Source: Palleronia abyssalis (GTDB lineage: Bacteria; Pseudomonadota; Alphaproteobacteria; Rhodobacterales; Rhodobacteraceae). From it: DNA of 64,000 nucleotides. A program made the position numbers and the translations under genes. The DNA lies in NCBI RefSeq assembly GCF_900302445.1, contig NZ_ONZF01000007.1:1-64000 (forward strand), written 5' to 3'. Positions 52,831-62,550 of the stretch are shown here, piece by piece; within the stretch, counting starts at the first letter, position 1; every line of letters begins with the position of its first letter. The notes under the pieces are model-generated. The model saw nothing but the letters and a program-made list of their open reading frames with translations. It had not been told where the DNA came from and did no database searches.

Positions 52831-53625
52831 TCAGCGGAAAGCGTCGCAGGGATCGCCGGCGCGATCAGCCGGGGGATCGGTCCGGATCAGAACGTCGAAT
52901 GGCGCCTCGTCCCATCCGCCCGAACTCTGCCCGATGGAAATCACGTGAAGGCCCGGCCGCGCCATTCGCAGAAGGGCCGGTACGCCGCGATCCGTTCGCG
53001 CATGTCCGTTCCCGGTGATAACCGCAACCGGGCCGCCAGAAGCCTCCAATGCCTTCAAGGTCGCTTCGGCCAAGGCGGCATCCCTGAGGCGCTGTGCCGC
53101 AACCATGCCGGGCAGAGCCTCGGCGGGAAGCATGTTGCAATGCGCCTCGGCCTGTTCGGCTTCGCGGGCCATCTGCTCGTCCGTGGGCAAGGGAATGGAC
53201 AGGCCGAACGGATCGTCACCGCCTGCGGAATTGGCGCGGCCGCTGTCGACCGCGCGGGAAAGATCGTCGCGCGACAGTTCAGCCCCGAGGATCAGGGCCC
53301 CTTCGGCCGCGGCGAAAACGGGGGCGTAGATCCCGAAATCCGGCCATCCACGGTCTTCCCACTGCAAGGCATCGCCCAACGCGCCGGGATCGTCCCCGGC
53401 CCGGGCTGTTGCGACCGGCCCGAGTTCGGGCGGCAGCATCTCGAACACGACCGCGCCCGGGTTCATCCTTGCGATCCAGTCTGCCTGGTTCAGATGGTGT
53501 TGGGGGGCGTCGTGTTCCTCGCCCATGACGACGACCGGAGCATCCAGCGGTACGTCCTGCGCAATAGAAGGCGTCGCCCCGAGGGAAAGGGCGACGCCGA
53601 CCGAGAAGGCAATGAGAGGTCTCAC
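52831..53625 (-). CDS. ChaN-family putative iron/haem-binding protein
   Basis: A 264-residue secreted protein of the ChaN/DUF399 family: VVVMGEEHDAPQHH at the mature N-terminus and GGPVAVITGNGHARTDRGVP near the C-terminus carry the conserved His/Glu/Asn residues. A signal peptide (FSVGVALSLGATPSIAQ) precedes. Related ChaN proteins bind haem at the membrane. It starts with a GTG four bases after the rpoH stop, so it is in the same operon, which would make it heat- or stress-inducible. Confidence 0.82.
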   Translation of the reverse strand: MRPLIAFSVGVALSLGATPSIAQDVPLDAPVVVMGEEHDAPQHHLNQADWIARMNPGAVVFEMLPPELGPVATARAGDDPGALGDALQWEDRGWPDFGIYAPVFAAAEGALILGAELSRDDLSRAVDSGRANSAGGDDPFGLSIPLPTDEQMAREAEQAEAHCNMLPAEALPGMVAAQRLRDAALAEATLKALEASGGPVAVITGNGHARTDRGVPALLRMARPGLHVISIGQSSGGWDEAPFDVLIRTDPPADRAGDPCDAFR

Positions 53626-53629
53626 GCCG

Positions 53630-54508
53630 TCAGGAGAGGAAATTCCGAACCTCGGAACACTGGGTCTCAAGCGACTTGCGCATCTTGCCGAAGGCCGCAG
53701 CCTCGAGCTGGCGAACACGCTCCTTCGAAAGGCCGAGTTCCGTGCCGAGGCTTTCCAGCGTCCGGGGCTGATCGCGCAGCTTACGCTCGCGGACGATGAA
53801 ACGTTCGCGGTCGTTCAATTGCTGCATCGCCTCGACCAGCCAGATGCGCAGGGTATCGACGTCCTTGGCATGGCTTACGGTTTCGTCCGCCTGCGCGGCA
53901 TCGTCCTCCAGCGCGTCGATCCACTGACGCCCTTCGTCTTCGGTCGACTGGGTCGCGTTAAGGGAGAAATCGGAACCCGCAAGCCGGCCTTCCATCATCT
54001 CTACATCATGCAGTGGGACGCCGACCTCCGTGGCGATCATCTGCCGCATCGTCTGACGGTCCAGACGTTCGCCCGATGCGGCCGCCTCCCGCTCGAGCCT
54101 CGCCTGTACGCGACGCATGTTGAAGAACAGCGACTTTTGCGACGAGGTCGATCCGGTTCGGACCATCGACCAGTTGCGCATCACATAGTCTTGGATCGAC
54201 GCCTTGATCCACCATACCGCATATGTGGAAAACCGCACACCGCGATCGGGATCGAACTTGTCGGCCGCCTTCATGAGGCCCAACCCGGCCTCCTGAATGA
54301 GGTCGTTCATGGGGGCGCCGTAACGTTTGAACTTCGCCGCCATCGAGATCGCCAACCTCATGTAGGCCGTGATCAGGCGGTGAAGGGCAGCCTCATCGCG
54401 CTCGTCGCGCCAAGCGTAGGCGAGCTTCAGTTCGGTTTCGGCATCCAGTAATTCGGCCTGCATCGCCCGACGCGACAGGGTCTGGTCTGAGAATCCATCG
54501 AAAGCCAC
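53630..54508 (-). CDS. rpoH2: RNA polymerase sigma-32-type factor (RpoH2)
   Basis: A 292-residue alternative sigma factor. Region 2 shows LITAYMRLAISMAAKFKRYG and AGLGLMKAADKFDPDRGVRFSTYAVWWIKASIQDY (core RFSTYAVWWIKASIQDY), typical of sigma-32; region 4 shows SLGTELGLSKERVRQLEAAAFGKMR. The sequence matches roseobacter RpoH2, which responds to photo-oxidative and heat stress. The GTG at 54508 with GGGAG upstream is preferred; an in-frame ATG at 54562 adds 18 basic residues. It is divergent from a GST-like gene, consistent with a stress cluster. Confidence 0.93.
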   Translation of the reverse strand: MAFDGFSDQTLSRRAMQAELLDAETELKLAYAWRDERDEAALHRLITAYMRLAISMAAKFKRYGAPMNDLIQEAGLGLMKAADKFDPDRGVRFSTYAVWWIKASIQDYVMRNWSMVRTGSTSSQKSLFFNMRRVQARLEREAAASGERLDRQTMRQMIATEVGVPLHDVEMMEGRLAGSDFSLNATQSTEDEGRQWIDALEDDAAQADETVSHAKDVDTLRIWLVEAMQQLNDRERFIVRERKLRDQPRTLESLGTELGLSKERVRQLEAAAFGKMRKSLETQCSEVRNFLS

Positions 54509-54723
54509 GTGTCTACTCCCACGATTTCTTTTGTCAGCGCGCTTGCTCGGACGTTCAGGCAACTGGTAACTCGCGCGTTCCGAAGCCTAAGCCGCGGCGA
54601 TCCGGGAAAGTTCCCGGGCGACGTTGCTAAATGCGCAATTCGGTCTAGGGATCGGCCGCGGTGATCGTCATATGCACCTTCCTTGATTGGACTTGGGGGC
54701 GCTTTCAGCCTTAGCTGTGAGCC

Positions 54724-55419
54724 ATGGAAAATATTCTGCATCTGGCGGATCCCGGCTTTTCGTCCTGGTCCATGCGCGTATGGCTGATCCTGTCTCGCAC
54801 AGGCATTCCGCACCGCGTGGAGTGGCACAGGGTCTACGGGGATCCCCCGTTGGCGGCACAGATCGGCCAGCCCCCGGCACGGACGGTTCCGGTGCTGGTC
54901 ACCGACGGCGTCGCAATCCGCGACAGCCTTGCCATCGCGGAAGAGGTTGCCTCGCGCTATCCCGATGCCGACGTCTGGCCCGCCGATCCCGCGCGACGTG
55001 CCCTTGCCCGGTCGCTGGCCGCGGAGATGCATTCGGGCTTCGCAGCGCTGCGCGGCGACTGTCCGATGTGCCTCAGGACGGCATATTGCGACGTTCCGGT
55101 GGGCGATGGGGTTCTGGCCGATCTTCGGCGCCTCGAAGACATCTGGTCCGACGCCCTCGATCGATCGGGTGGGCCCTGGCTGGCCGGGGCTTGGTCGGCG
55201 GCTGATGCGTTCTATGCACCCGTGGCCGCACGAATTGCCGGATACGGCCTGCCGCTGACGCGCGCTGCAAGCGTTGCTTACGTTAATAGCCACCTCACGG
55301 AGCCTTCGTTCCGCGAATGGCGCCGGATGGGCCTACAGATCGGCGAGGATCTGCACTACGGGGTTTATTCCAGGCCGTTTCCCCGCGTCGCGTGGCCGGA
55401 CAGCATTAATCGGGCGTAA
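54724..55419 (+). CDS. Glutathione S-transferase family protein
   Basis: A 231-residue GST. The thioredoxin-like N-terminal domain contains SSWSMRVWLILSRTGIPH (Ser/Tyr-type active site) and PARTVPVLVTDGVAIRDSLAIAE (glutathione-binding P and S motifs); the C-terminal helical domain follows from ~residue 95 with WLAGAWSAADAF. It probably conjugates or uses glutathione in detoxification. It is divergent from rpoH2 across ~215 bp, so a stress promoter may be shared. Confidence 0.9.
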   Translation: MENILHLADPGFSSWSMRVWLILSRTGIPHRVEWHRVYGDPPLAAQIGQPPARTVPVLVTDGVAIRDSLAIAEEVASRYPDADVWPADPARRALARSLAAEMHSGFAALRGDCPMCLRTAYCDVPVGDGVLADLRRLEDIWSDALDRSGGPWLAGAWSAADAFYAPVAARIAGYGLPLTRAASVAYVNSHLTEPSFREWRRMGLQIGEDLHYGVYSRPFPRVAWPDSINRA

Positions 55420-55444
55420 ACCACCATTGGCGTAGCTGTGGCGG

Positions 55445-56953
55445 ATGACCGCCCGCAGCTATACCGTAGCCTTCGAAGGCATTGAGACCCGCGAGGTCGA
55501 GGTTCAGTGCGCGGCAACCTTGGGGATACCGGGCTTTGCCATCGTCGGCCTGCCTGACAAGGCCGTCAGCGAGGCGCGCGACCGGGTGCGCACGGCCTTG
55601 ATGGCGCTATCCATCGCGCTGCCGTCGAAGCGGATCGTGGTGAACCTGTCCCCGGCCGGACTGCCGAAGGAGGGGTCTCATTTCGACCTGCCCATCGCCC
55701 TGGCGTTGCTGGCGGCCATCGACATTCTACCGCGCGAGGCGGTCGAACGGGTGGTATCGCTGGGCGAACTGTCGTTGGACGGAAGCCTTCTGCCGGTGGT
55801 CGGGGCCCTGCCCACCGCCCTGCACGCCGCCGAGACCCACCGGACCCTTCTATGCCCCCGAGGCTGTGGCCCGGAAGCTGCCTGGGTCGGCGCGGCCGAG
55901 GTCTTGGCCCCGGAGACCTTGGGGCAGGCAATCGCGCATTTCAACGGACAACGGCCAATCTCTCCGGCCGAACCGGGCGAGATCGAAGCGCGGCGCGAGA
56001 CGCCGGACCTGATAGACGTCCGGGGGCAGGAACGGGCCAAACGGGCGCTGGAGATTGCGGCGGCCGGGCGGCATCACCTGATCTATGTCGGCCCGCCCGG
56101 CGCGGGCAAGTCAATGCTGGCCCGACGCTTGCCGGGTTTGCTTCCACCGCTCAGCCCTCGTGAGGCGCTGGATACGTCGATGATCCATTCGCTGGCCGGC
56201 CTGATCGACGAAGGCGGCCTGACTCGCGAGCGTCCCTTCCAGGAACCGCACCACACCGCGTCGATGCCCGCCATCGTCGGCGGAGGCAAGGGCGCGAAAC
56301 CCGGCCAGATCAGTCTGGCCCACAACGGTGTCCTGTTCATGGACGAGTTTCCAGAATTCGCCCGCCCCGTCCTGGAAACCCTGCGCCAACCGATCGAGAC
56401 CGGCGAAGTCGTGATCGCCCGCGCCAATGCGCATGTCCGCTATCCCTGTCGTTTTCTTCTGGTGGCGGCCGCAAACCCGTGCCGGTGCGGGTACATGACA
56501 GACCCCGCCCGTGCCTGTCCCCGCGCCCCGACCTGCGGGGAAGACTACATGAACCGGATTTCGGGGCCGCTGATGGATCGCTTCGACCTACGGGTCGAGG
56601 TACCCCCGGTCAGTTTCACGGATCTGGACTTGCCGCCCACCGGTGAACCAACGGCCCTCGTCGCGGCACGGGTTGCCGAGGCGCGGCGCGCGCAAGCCGC
56701 TCGGTTCGAGGGACACGAGGCAGTCACGGTCAACGCCGACATGCATGGCAGCCTTCTGGACGAGGTCGGCAAGCCGGATGCCGAGGGCAAAGGACTGCTG
56801 CTGAAAGCCGCCGAGCGGTTCGGCCTGACCGCGCGCGGCTATCACCGCGTTCTACGCGTCGCGCGTACGATCGCCGACCTGGACGGATCGCCCGACCTGC
56901 GCGCGCCCCATATCTCCGAAGCTTTGTCCTTCCGGCTGACAACCCGCGTCTGA
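55445..56953 (+). CDS. comM: YifB/ComM-family Mg-chelatase-like AAA+ ATPase
   Basis: A 502-residue AAA+ helicase-like protein of the ComM/YifB family, which promotes branch migration during natural transformation. The N-terminal Lon-like ChlI domain has FAIVGLPDKAVSEARDRVR; the ATPase has GPPGAGKSMLARRLPG, GVLFMDEFPEF (Walker B) and ANPCRCGY with a zinc-type cluster (CRCGY, CPRAPTC). The C-terminal domain has SFRLTTR. Length is normal. The gene is 26 bp after the GST gene. Confidence 0.94.
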   Translation: MTARSYTVAFEGIETREVEVQCAATLGIPGFAIVGLPDKAVSEARDRVRTALMALSIALPSKRIVVNLSPAGLPKEGSHFDLPIALALLAAIDILPREAVERVVSLGELSLDGSLLPVVGALPTALHAAETHRTLLCPRGCGPEAAWVGAAEVLAPETLGQAIAHFNGQRPISPAEPGEIEARRETPDLIDVRGQERAKRALEIAAAGRHHLIYVGPPGAGKSMLARRLPGLLPPLSPREALDTSMIHSLAGLIDEGGLTRERPFQEPHHTASMPAIVGGGKGAKPGQISLAHNGVLFMDEFPEFARPVLETLRQPIETGEVVIARANAHVRYPCRFLLVAAANPCRCGYMTDPARACPRAPTCGEDYMNRISGPLMDRFDLRVEVPPVSFTDLDLPPTGEPTALVAARVAEARRAQAARFEGHEAVTVNADMHGSLLDEVGKPDAEGKGLLLKAAERFGLTARGYHRVLRVARTIADLDGSPDLRAPHISEALSFRLTTRV

Positions 56954-57259
56954 CACGGCCCTTCGGTACTTGGTGAAACGCTTTCGGTCTAATCATCGAG
57001 CGCCAAAATTCCCAGACGCCCGCGAACACCAATACGATTGCGCCAACGATCCGCAACAATGTTGATTCGGGAAACCGCATCAGTGAACCGCACTCGAAGG
57101 CCAGCCCGAACAGAAGGGCTGTCATCATTAGAAAGTCGGTGGCTGGCCAAACGGACCCTTCGAGAACCCGCCGTCAGACCACGCAGGCAGCAACACCCCC
57201 CACCGCGCCGTAGGGCGGGGACCGACCGAACGGCAACTGCGGATCGATGGTTCTGCGTT
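56954..57259. other. Short interval between convergent comM and gcvP
   Basis: This ~306-bp stretch lies between comM (+) and gcvP (-). A minus-strand frame from 57128 begins with a hydrophobic peptide (MMTALLFGLAFECGSL), but its open length results from antisense overlap with comM, and no ribosome-binding site is seen. No clear terminator or RNA is recognised. Confidence 0.3.
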
Positions 57260-60088
57260 CTACTCGGCGGCCTCCTGATACGCTTCAACAGGTGGGCAGG
57301 TGCAGATTAGATTGCGGTCGCCATAGGCATTGTCGACCCGGTTGACCGGCGGCCAGTACTTGTCGACCCGGAAGGCGCCGGCTGGAAAGCACCCGGCTTC
57401 GCGCGTGTAGGGTCGATCCCAATCGCCGACCAGATCCTCGACCGTGTGCGGCGCGCGCTTGAGGGGATTGGCCTCGCGGTCCGATCGGCCCTCTTCGATG
57501 GCGCGGATCTCCTCGCGGATCGCCAGCATCGCGTCACAGAACCGGTCGAGCTCGGCCTTGGTTTCGCTTTCCGTCGGTTCGACCATCAATGTCCCCGCGA
57601 CAGGCCAGCTCATCGTTGGGGCGTGAAACCCGTTATCGACCAAGCGCTTGGCAATATCGTCCACCGTGACGCCCGCGGATTTGTCGAAGGGGCGTACGTC
57701 GATGATGCATTCATGCGCGACGCGCCCCTCGGTCCCGCGATAGAGGATCTTGTACGCGCCATCGAGCCTTGCGGCGATGTAGTTCGCGTTCAGAATCGCG
57801 GCCTTGGTGGCCTGCGTCAGCCCCTCGCCCCCCATCAAGCGGCAATAGGCCCACGAGATCGGCAGGATCGATGCCGATCCAAATCGCGTGCCTGAAACCG
57901 CCCCCTGCCCGTCCCCCGGAAGATACGGCGCAAGATGCGCCTTCACCCCGATGGGCCCCATCCCGGGGCCGCCCCCGCCATGGGGGATGCAGAAGGTCTT
58001 GTGCAGGTTCAGGTGGCTGACATCCGCGCCGATTTCACCCGGCTTCACCAGACCCACCATCGCATTGAGGTTCGCCCCGTCCAGATAGACCTGCCCGCCA
58101 TGGGCATGGGTGATCTCGCAGACCTCGCGTACCGTTTCCTCGAACACACCGTGGGTCGACGGATAGGTGATCATGCAGGCGGCCAAAGCTCCGCCCGCCT
58201 TCTCGGCCTTCGCGCGGAAATCGTCGACGTCGATATCCCCGCGGTCAGTGCACTTCACAACCACGACCTTCATCCCCGCCATCTGGGCTGAGGCGGGGTT
58301 GGTGCCGTGTGCGTTCACCGGGATCAGGCAGACATCCCGCCCGGTCTCCCCTTGGGCGGCGTGCCAGGCACGGATGGTCAGAAGGCCCGCATACTCACCT
58401 TGCGCGCCGGAATTGGGCTGCATCGACATCGCGTCGTATCCCGTGATCCGGCAAAGACGGTCCGACAGATCGTCGATCAGCGCGCGATACCCCTTGGTCT
58501 GCTCGTCCGGGGCGAACGGATGGATATCGGCGAAATCGGGCCACGTGATCGCCGCCATCTCGGCCGCGGCGTTCAGCTTCATAGTGCAGGACCCCAGCGG
58601 GATCATCGCACGGTCCAGCGCAAGATCCCGGTCCGCAAGGCGGCGCATATAGCGCATCATCTCGGTCTCGGCCCGGTTCATGTGGAAGACGGGATGCTGA
58701 AGATAGTCGGACGTCCGGGCGAGCGCATCGGGCAACCGGAACCCCTGGTCATCACGTATCGAAGCAACGCCGAACGCCTCCAGAAGCCGGATCAGCGTTT
58801 CGTCCCGCGTCGTCTCGTCCAGTGCGATGCCGATCCGGGTGTTCCCTACGGGGCGCAGGTTGATCCGTCGATCCGCGGCGGCGCGAAGGATCACGTCTCG
58901 CAGGGCGCCGCATTCCACGGTGATCGTGTCGAAGAAATGATCCGGACCCACGTCATAACCAGCCTGCGACAGCGCATCCGCCACCCGTACGGCCTTCTGA
59001 TGAATACGCTGGGCAATGGCCTTCAGCCCTTCGGGGCCGTGGAACACAGCATAGAAGCCCGCCATGACGGCCAGAAGCGCCTGCGCGGTACAAACGTTCG
59101 AGGTCGCCTTCTCGCGCCTGATGTGCTGCTCGCGGGTCTGCAGCGATAAACGGTAGGCTTGGTTGCCCCGCGCATCGACCGAAACACCGACGATCCGGCC
59201 GGGCATCGCGCGTTTCATGGCATCCCGGCAGGCCATGTAGGCCGCGTGCGGACCGCCAAACCCCATGGGCACGCCGAACCGCTGGGTTGAACCGACGGCA
59301 ATATCCGCCCCCATGGCGCCGGGCTCTTTCAAAAGCGTCAGGGCGAGCGGGTCGGCGATCACGATGCCCAAGGCGCTTTCTGCGTGAAGATGGGCAATGG
59401 CGTCGGCAAAATCGCGTACCGCGCCGTATGTGCCGGGATACTGGAAGACGGCGGCGAAAACCTCCGTGCAGTCCAGATCGTCAGGGTCTCCCACAATCAC
59501 GTCGATCCCCAGCGGGGCGCAGCGCGTGCGGATCACGTCGATGTTCTGAGGATGGCAACCCTCGTCGACGAACACGGCTGACTTTTTCGACTTCGAGACT
59601 CGCTGCGCCATGGTCACGGCTTCGGCCGCGGCCGTCGCCTCGTCCAGAAGGGAGGCATTGGCGACCTCAAGTCCCGTCAGATCGCAGATCATGGTTTGAA
59701 AGTTCAGCAGCGCCTCCAGACGGCCCTGGCTGATCTCTGGCTGGTACGGCGTATAGGCCGTGTACCAGGCAGGGTTTTCCAAGATATTTCGCTGGATCGC
59801 CGGCGGCGTGACGGTCCCATGATAGCCGGCGCCGATCATCGAAGACATCACAGTGTTCCGCCCTGCGATCTGCCGAAGTTCCCACAAAAGCTCGCGCTCG
59901 GTCAGCGGCGCGCCTAGATCTAGGGGGGCGTTCTGTCGGATACCGCGTGGCACCGTCTGATCTATCAAGGCATCCAGGTCCGACACATCGAGGGTCGCAA
60001 GCATCTCGGCCATCTCGGCCGGCGACGGGCCGATATGGCGACGGTTCGCGAAATCGTAGGGGTCGTACTCTGTCGGTTTAAACGGCAT
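57260..60088 (-). CDS. gcvP: Glycine dehydrogenase (decarboxylating), P-protein
   Basis: A 942-residue single-chain P-protein of the glycine cleavage system, which decarboxylates glycine and transfers aminomethyl to lipoylated GcvH. The PLP-binding Lys lies in [20 protein letters not shown] (core [15 protein letters not shown]) and the N-terminal half has RHIGPS and MIGAGYHGT. It is the last gene of gcvT-gcvH-gcvP, 94 bases after gcvH. The operon is preceded by a glycine riboswitch. Confidence 0.97.
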   Translation of the reverse strand: MPFKPTEYDPYDFANRRHIGPSPAEMAEMLATLDVSDLDALIDQTVPRGIRQNAPLDLGAPLTERELLWELRQIAGRNTVMSSMIGAGYHGTVTPPAIQRNILENPAWYTAYTPYQPEISQGRLEALLNFQTMICDLTGLEVANASLLDEATAAAEAVTMAQRVSKSKKSAVFVDEGCHPQNIDVIRTRCAPLGIDVIVGDPDDLDCTEVFAAVFQYPGTYGAVRDFADAIAHLHAESALGIVIADPLALTLLKEPGAMGADIAVGSTQRFGVPMGFGGPHAAYMACRDAMKRAMPGRIVGVSVDARGNQAYRLSLQTREQHIRREKATSNVCTAQALLAVMAGFYAVFHGPEGLKAIAQRIHQKAVRVADALSQAGYDVGPDHFFDTITVECGALRDVILRAAADRRINLRPVGNTRIGIALDETTRDETLIRLLEAFGVASIRDDQGFRLPDALARTSDYLQHPVFHMNRAETEMMRYMRRLADRDLALDRAMIPLGSCTMKLNAAAEMAAITWPDFADIHPFAPDEQTKGYRALIDDLSDRLCRITGYDAMSMQPNSGAQGEYAGLLTIRAWHAAQGETGRDVCLIPVNAHGTNPASAQMAGMKVVVVKCTDRGDIDVDDFRAKAEKAGGALAACMITYPSTHGVFEETVREVCEITHAHGGQVYLDGANLNAMVGLVKPGEIGADVSHLNLHKTFCIPHGGGGPGMGPIGVKAHLAPYLPGDGQGAVSGTRFGSASILPISWAYCRLMGGEGLTQATKAAILNANYIAARLDGAYKILYRGTEGRVAHECIIDVRPFDKSAGVTVDDIAKRLVDNGFHAPTMSWPVAGTLMVEPTESETKAELDRFCDAMLAIREEIRAIEEGRSDREANPLKRAPHTVEDLVGDWDRPYTREAGCFPAGAFRVDKYWPPVNRVDNAYGDRNLICTCPPVEAYQEAAE

Positions 60089-60182
60089 AACGTCTCCTTC
60101 GAGGGTGTCATGCCCCTCACCCTTGTGAAAATATCCAATGCCGAACGCCTACCATCAGGGCGTGACGGCTGGCCGCCCGGGA

Positions 60183-60548
60183 TCAGATGAACTTCTTGTA
60201 CGCGGCCTCGTCCATGAACTCGTCGAGCGCGGACATATCCTCGACCCGCATCTTAAAGAACCAGCCGGCCCCCAGTGGATCCTCGTTCACGAGCCCTGGA
60301 TTTTCTTCCAGCGCCGGATTGACCTCGAGGATCTCGCCATCGACGGGGGCCAGGATTTCGGACGCTGCCTTGACGCTCTCGATGACGACGCATTCGTCTT
60401 CTTTGGCGACGGTCTTCCCCTCTTCGGGAAGCTCGACAAACACGATATCTCCCAATTGTTCGGCAGCGTGGTCGGTGATGCCCACGGTGACGACGTTGTC
60501 CTCGTCGTCCTCGGGGCGAATCCATTCGTGTTCTTCAGTGAATTTCAT
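60183..60548 (-). CDS. gcvH: Glycine cleavage system H protein
   Basis: A 121-residue lipoyl carrier shuttling aminomethyl and reducing equivalents among GcvP, GcvT and dihydrolipoamide dehydrogenase. The lipoylation site is Lys60 in [12 protein letters not shown], to be modified through LipB encoded at 38074-38724. The start at 60548 has an AGGAG site; longer frames lack one. It is 13 bases after gcvT. Confidence 0.97.
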   Translation of the reverse strand: MKFTEEHEWIRPEDDEDNVVTVGITDHAAEQLGDIVFVELPEEGKTVAKEDECVVIESVKAASEILAPVDGEILEVNPALEENPGLVNEDPLGAGWFFKMRVEDMSALDEFMDEAAYKKFI

Positions 60549-60561
60549 CGGCGGAAAGCTC

Positions 60562-61674
60562 CTAGCGTTTGTATGTGGCCGGGCGGAACGGAAGGCCGAC
60601 CACCTGAACCGGCAGCCTGCGTCCGCGCAGTGCGCCTTGCAGTGTGGTGCCCGGCCCCGCGTGGTCAATATCGACATATCCCATGGCGATCGGATGCTCG
60701 ACGGATGGGCCAAAACCGCCGCTGGTGATGCGTCCCAAGGCACGCTCGTCATCGAACAGTTCGACCCCGGCGCGCATCGGGGCCCGCCCTTCCGGCGTCA
60801 GGCCGACCCGCAATCGCGTGGGGCCTTCGGCGATCTCGCGTAGAATGCGGTCTGCGCCGGGAAATCCGCCTTCACGCGCCCCGCCCGAGCGGCGGGCTTT
60901 TTGAATGGACCAAAGCAGGTTCGCCTCCACCGGTGAGGTATGGGCATCGATGTCCTGACCGTAGAGGCACAATCCCGCCTCTAGCCGAAGGGAATCCCGT
61001 GCGCCCAGACCCACCGGGGTCATCCCCTCGACCGCCAGAAGCGCACGAGCGAAAGCTTCGGCCATCGCAACGGGAACCGAGACTTCGAACCCGTCCTCGC
61101 CGGTATAGCCCGAACGCGAGACCCATAGGTCCCCATGCGGGCTGTCCACCGTGGCGACATCCATGAAGGACATGTCCGCGACCCCGGGGGCCACAGCCTC
61201 CAGCGCGGCTTCGGCGGCGGGACCTTGGATCGCCAGAAGCGCGCGGTCGATCATCACGACCTTGCACCCGGGCATGCCCTTCTGAAGGTGGGCAAGATCG
61301 GCGTGCTTGCACGCCGCGTTCACCACAAGGAACAAGTCCCCCGCGCGCCTGGAGATCATGAGATCGTCCAGGATGCCGCCGTTGTCCGCCAAGAGAAGTC
61401 CGTAGCGTTGGCGGCCGGGCTTCAATCCTATCACGTCCTGCGGCATCAGCGCCTCTAGCGCACTGGCTGCCGCGTCAGGACCGTCCGGGTGCGTGACGAC
61501 GATCTGTCCCATATGGGACACGTCGAACAAGCCGGCCGTCGTGCGGCAGGCGACGTGTTCCTTCATGACGCCCAAGGGGTACTGAACCGGCAGTTCATAG
61601 CCGGCGAAGGGCACCATCTTGCCACCCAGCTCGACATGCAGGTCGTATAGCGGCGTGCGCTCAAGATCGGTCAT
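60562..61674 (-). CDS. gcvT: Aminomethyltransferase (glycine cleavage T protein)
   Basis: A 370-residue enzyme that releases ammonia and transfers the methylene group to tetrahydrofolate. [20 protein letters not shown] and [10 protein letters not shown] are family N-terminal features, then [13 protein letters not shown] near the folate site and [18 protein letters not shown]. The start at 61674 has GGAGGGG upstream. It is the first gene of the operon behind the riboswitch. Confidence 0.96.
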   Translation of the reverse strand: MTDLERTPLYDLHVELGGKMVPFAGYELPVQYPLGVMKEHVACRTTAGLFDVSHMGQIVVTHPDGPDAAASALEALMPQDVIGLKPGRQRYGLLLADNGGILDDLMISRRAGDLFLVVNAACKHADLAHLQKGMPGCKVVMIDRALLAIQGPAAEAALEAVAPGVADMSFMDVATVDSPHGDLWVSRSGYTGEDGFEVSVPVAMAEAFARALLAVEGMTPVGLGARDSLRLEAGLCLYGQDIDAHTSPVEANLLWSIQKARRSGGAREGGFPGADRILREIAEGPTRLRVGLTPEGRAPMRAGVELFDDERALGRITSGGFGPSVEHPIAMGYVDIDHAGPGTTLQGALRGRRLPVQVVGLPFRPATYKR

Positions 61675-61713
61675 CGGCCCCTCCGGCATTCGCGGCGCCC
61701 CATGGCCCGCATC

Positions 61714-61890
61714 CTGCCCCCTCTGTCCCTTGCGCCTGAGATCGCTATCCCTTCGGCGCCCCGACATGGTCGGGGACTCTCCAGAGTTCCTGTCGCGCGA
61801 AGGTCCTTTGGCCTGAGAGTTTACCGGGGCGGTTGCTCCTTCGGCACCGACGGCGAACCGCCGGATTCTCCCTTCGCACTTCTCCTAGCT
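61714..61890 (-). ncRNA. Tandem glycine riboswitch
   Basis: Between the gcvT start and the divergent gene, the minus strand shows two glycine-aptamer signatures: GGTGCCGAAGGAGCAA with AACTCTCAGGCCAAAGGAC in the first, and GGCGCCGAAGGGATAGC with CTCAGGCGCAAGGGACAGA in the second, joined by a short linker containing CTGGAGAG. Tandem glycine riboswitches activate gcv operons when glycine is abundant. The expression platform probably lies between 61675 and 61713, close to the gcvT ribosome-binding site. No terminator is evident, so control may be at translation. Confidence 0.88.
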
Positions 61891-61955
61891 GCCACAGCAC
61901 GTTGCCTTTGACAACGCCCTTGCAATAATCCGCGTTTGGCCCGACCTAGGCCAGC

Positions 61956-62546
61956 ATGTCCGATCCCTTCTTCTTCGGCTACGGCAGCCTCGTGAACCGC
62001 CGCACCCATGCCTATACTCCGGCCCACCCCGCGACGTTGCAGGGTTGGCGGCGCACCTGGCGTGCCACCGCGCTACGCCCCGCGGCCTTCCTGACGGCCC
62101 GGCCTTCCCCCGATTCCGAGATCGACGGCCTGATTGCACCCGTTCCGGGCGGGGATTGGGCCGCGCTCGACCAGCGCGAAGCGGGTTACGATCGGGTGCC
62201 TGCTCCTCAGGTGCGCCATCCACTGACACGGCCGCACGATATTGCGGTCTATTCCATTCCGCCGCGCCCAGATGATGGCGACGGCAGCCCGATCCTGCTG
62301 AGCTATCTGGACGTCGTGGTTCAAGGCTTTCTGACCGAGTTCGGGGCCAGTGGGGTGCACCGCTTCTTCGAGACGACGGACAACTGGGATTTGCCCGTCG
62401 CCGACGACCGGGCCGCGCCCCTGTACCCCCGCGCGCAGAAGACATCGCCGGAAGAGCTGCGCCTGACGGATGACTGGCTGGCCCGGCTGGATTGCCGGAT
62501 CATCCATGCCTCGGAAACAGGGTTGGGACAGGACGCCGCCCCCTGA
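61956..62546 (+). CDS. Gamma-glutamylcyclotransferase-family protein
   Basis: A 196-residue protein of the gamma-glutamylcyclotransferase/AIG2-like fold: FFFGYGSLVNRRTHAY (YGSL substrate loop) and WAALDQREAGYDRVP (the conserved Glu acid/base). Members cyclise gamma-glutamyl amines or dipeptides to 5-oxoproline. It is divergent from the gcvT operon and convergent with gltX, ending 5 bases before its stop. The exact substrate is not decided by sequence. Confidence 0.87.
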   Translation: MSDPFFFGYGSLVNRRTHAYTPAHPATLQGWRRTWRATALRPAAFLTARPSPDSEIDGLIAPVPGGDWAALDQREAGYDRVPAPQVRHPLTRPHDIAVYSIPPRPDDGDGSPILLSYLDVVVQGFLTEFGASGVHRFFETTDNWDLPVADDRAAPLYPRAQKTSPEELRLTDDWLARLDCRIIHASETGLGQDAAP

Positions 62547-62550
62547 CGAT

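Noticed and set aside
56730-57128. Minus-strand frame of 132 codons with a hydrophobic start
   Set aside because: More than half is antisense to comM, it has no ribosome-binding site, and the long frame is expected from high GC content. The first ~58 codons could still be a small membrane peptide.
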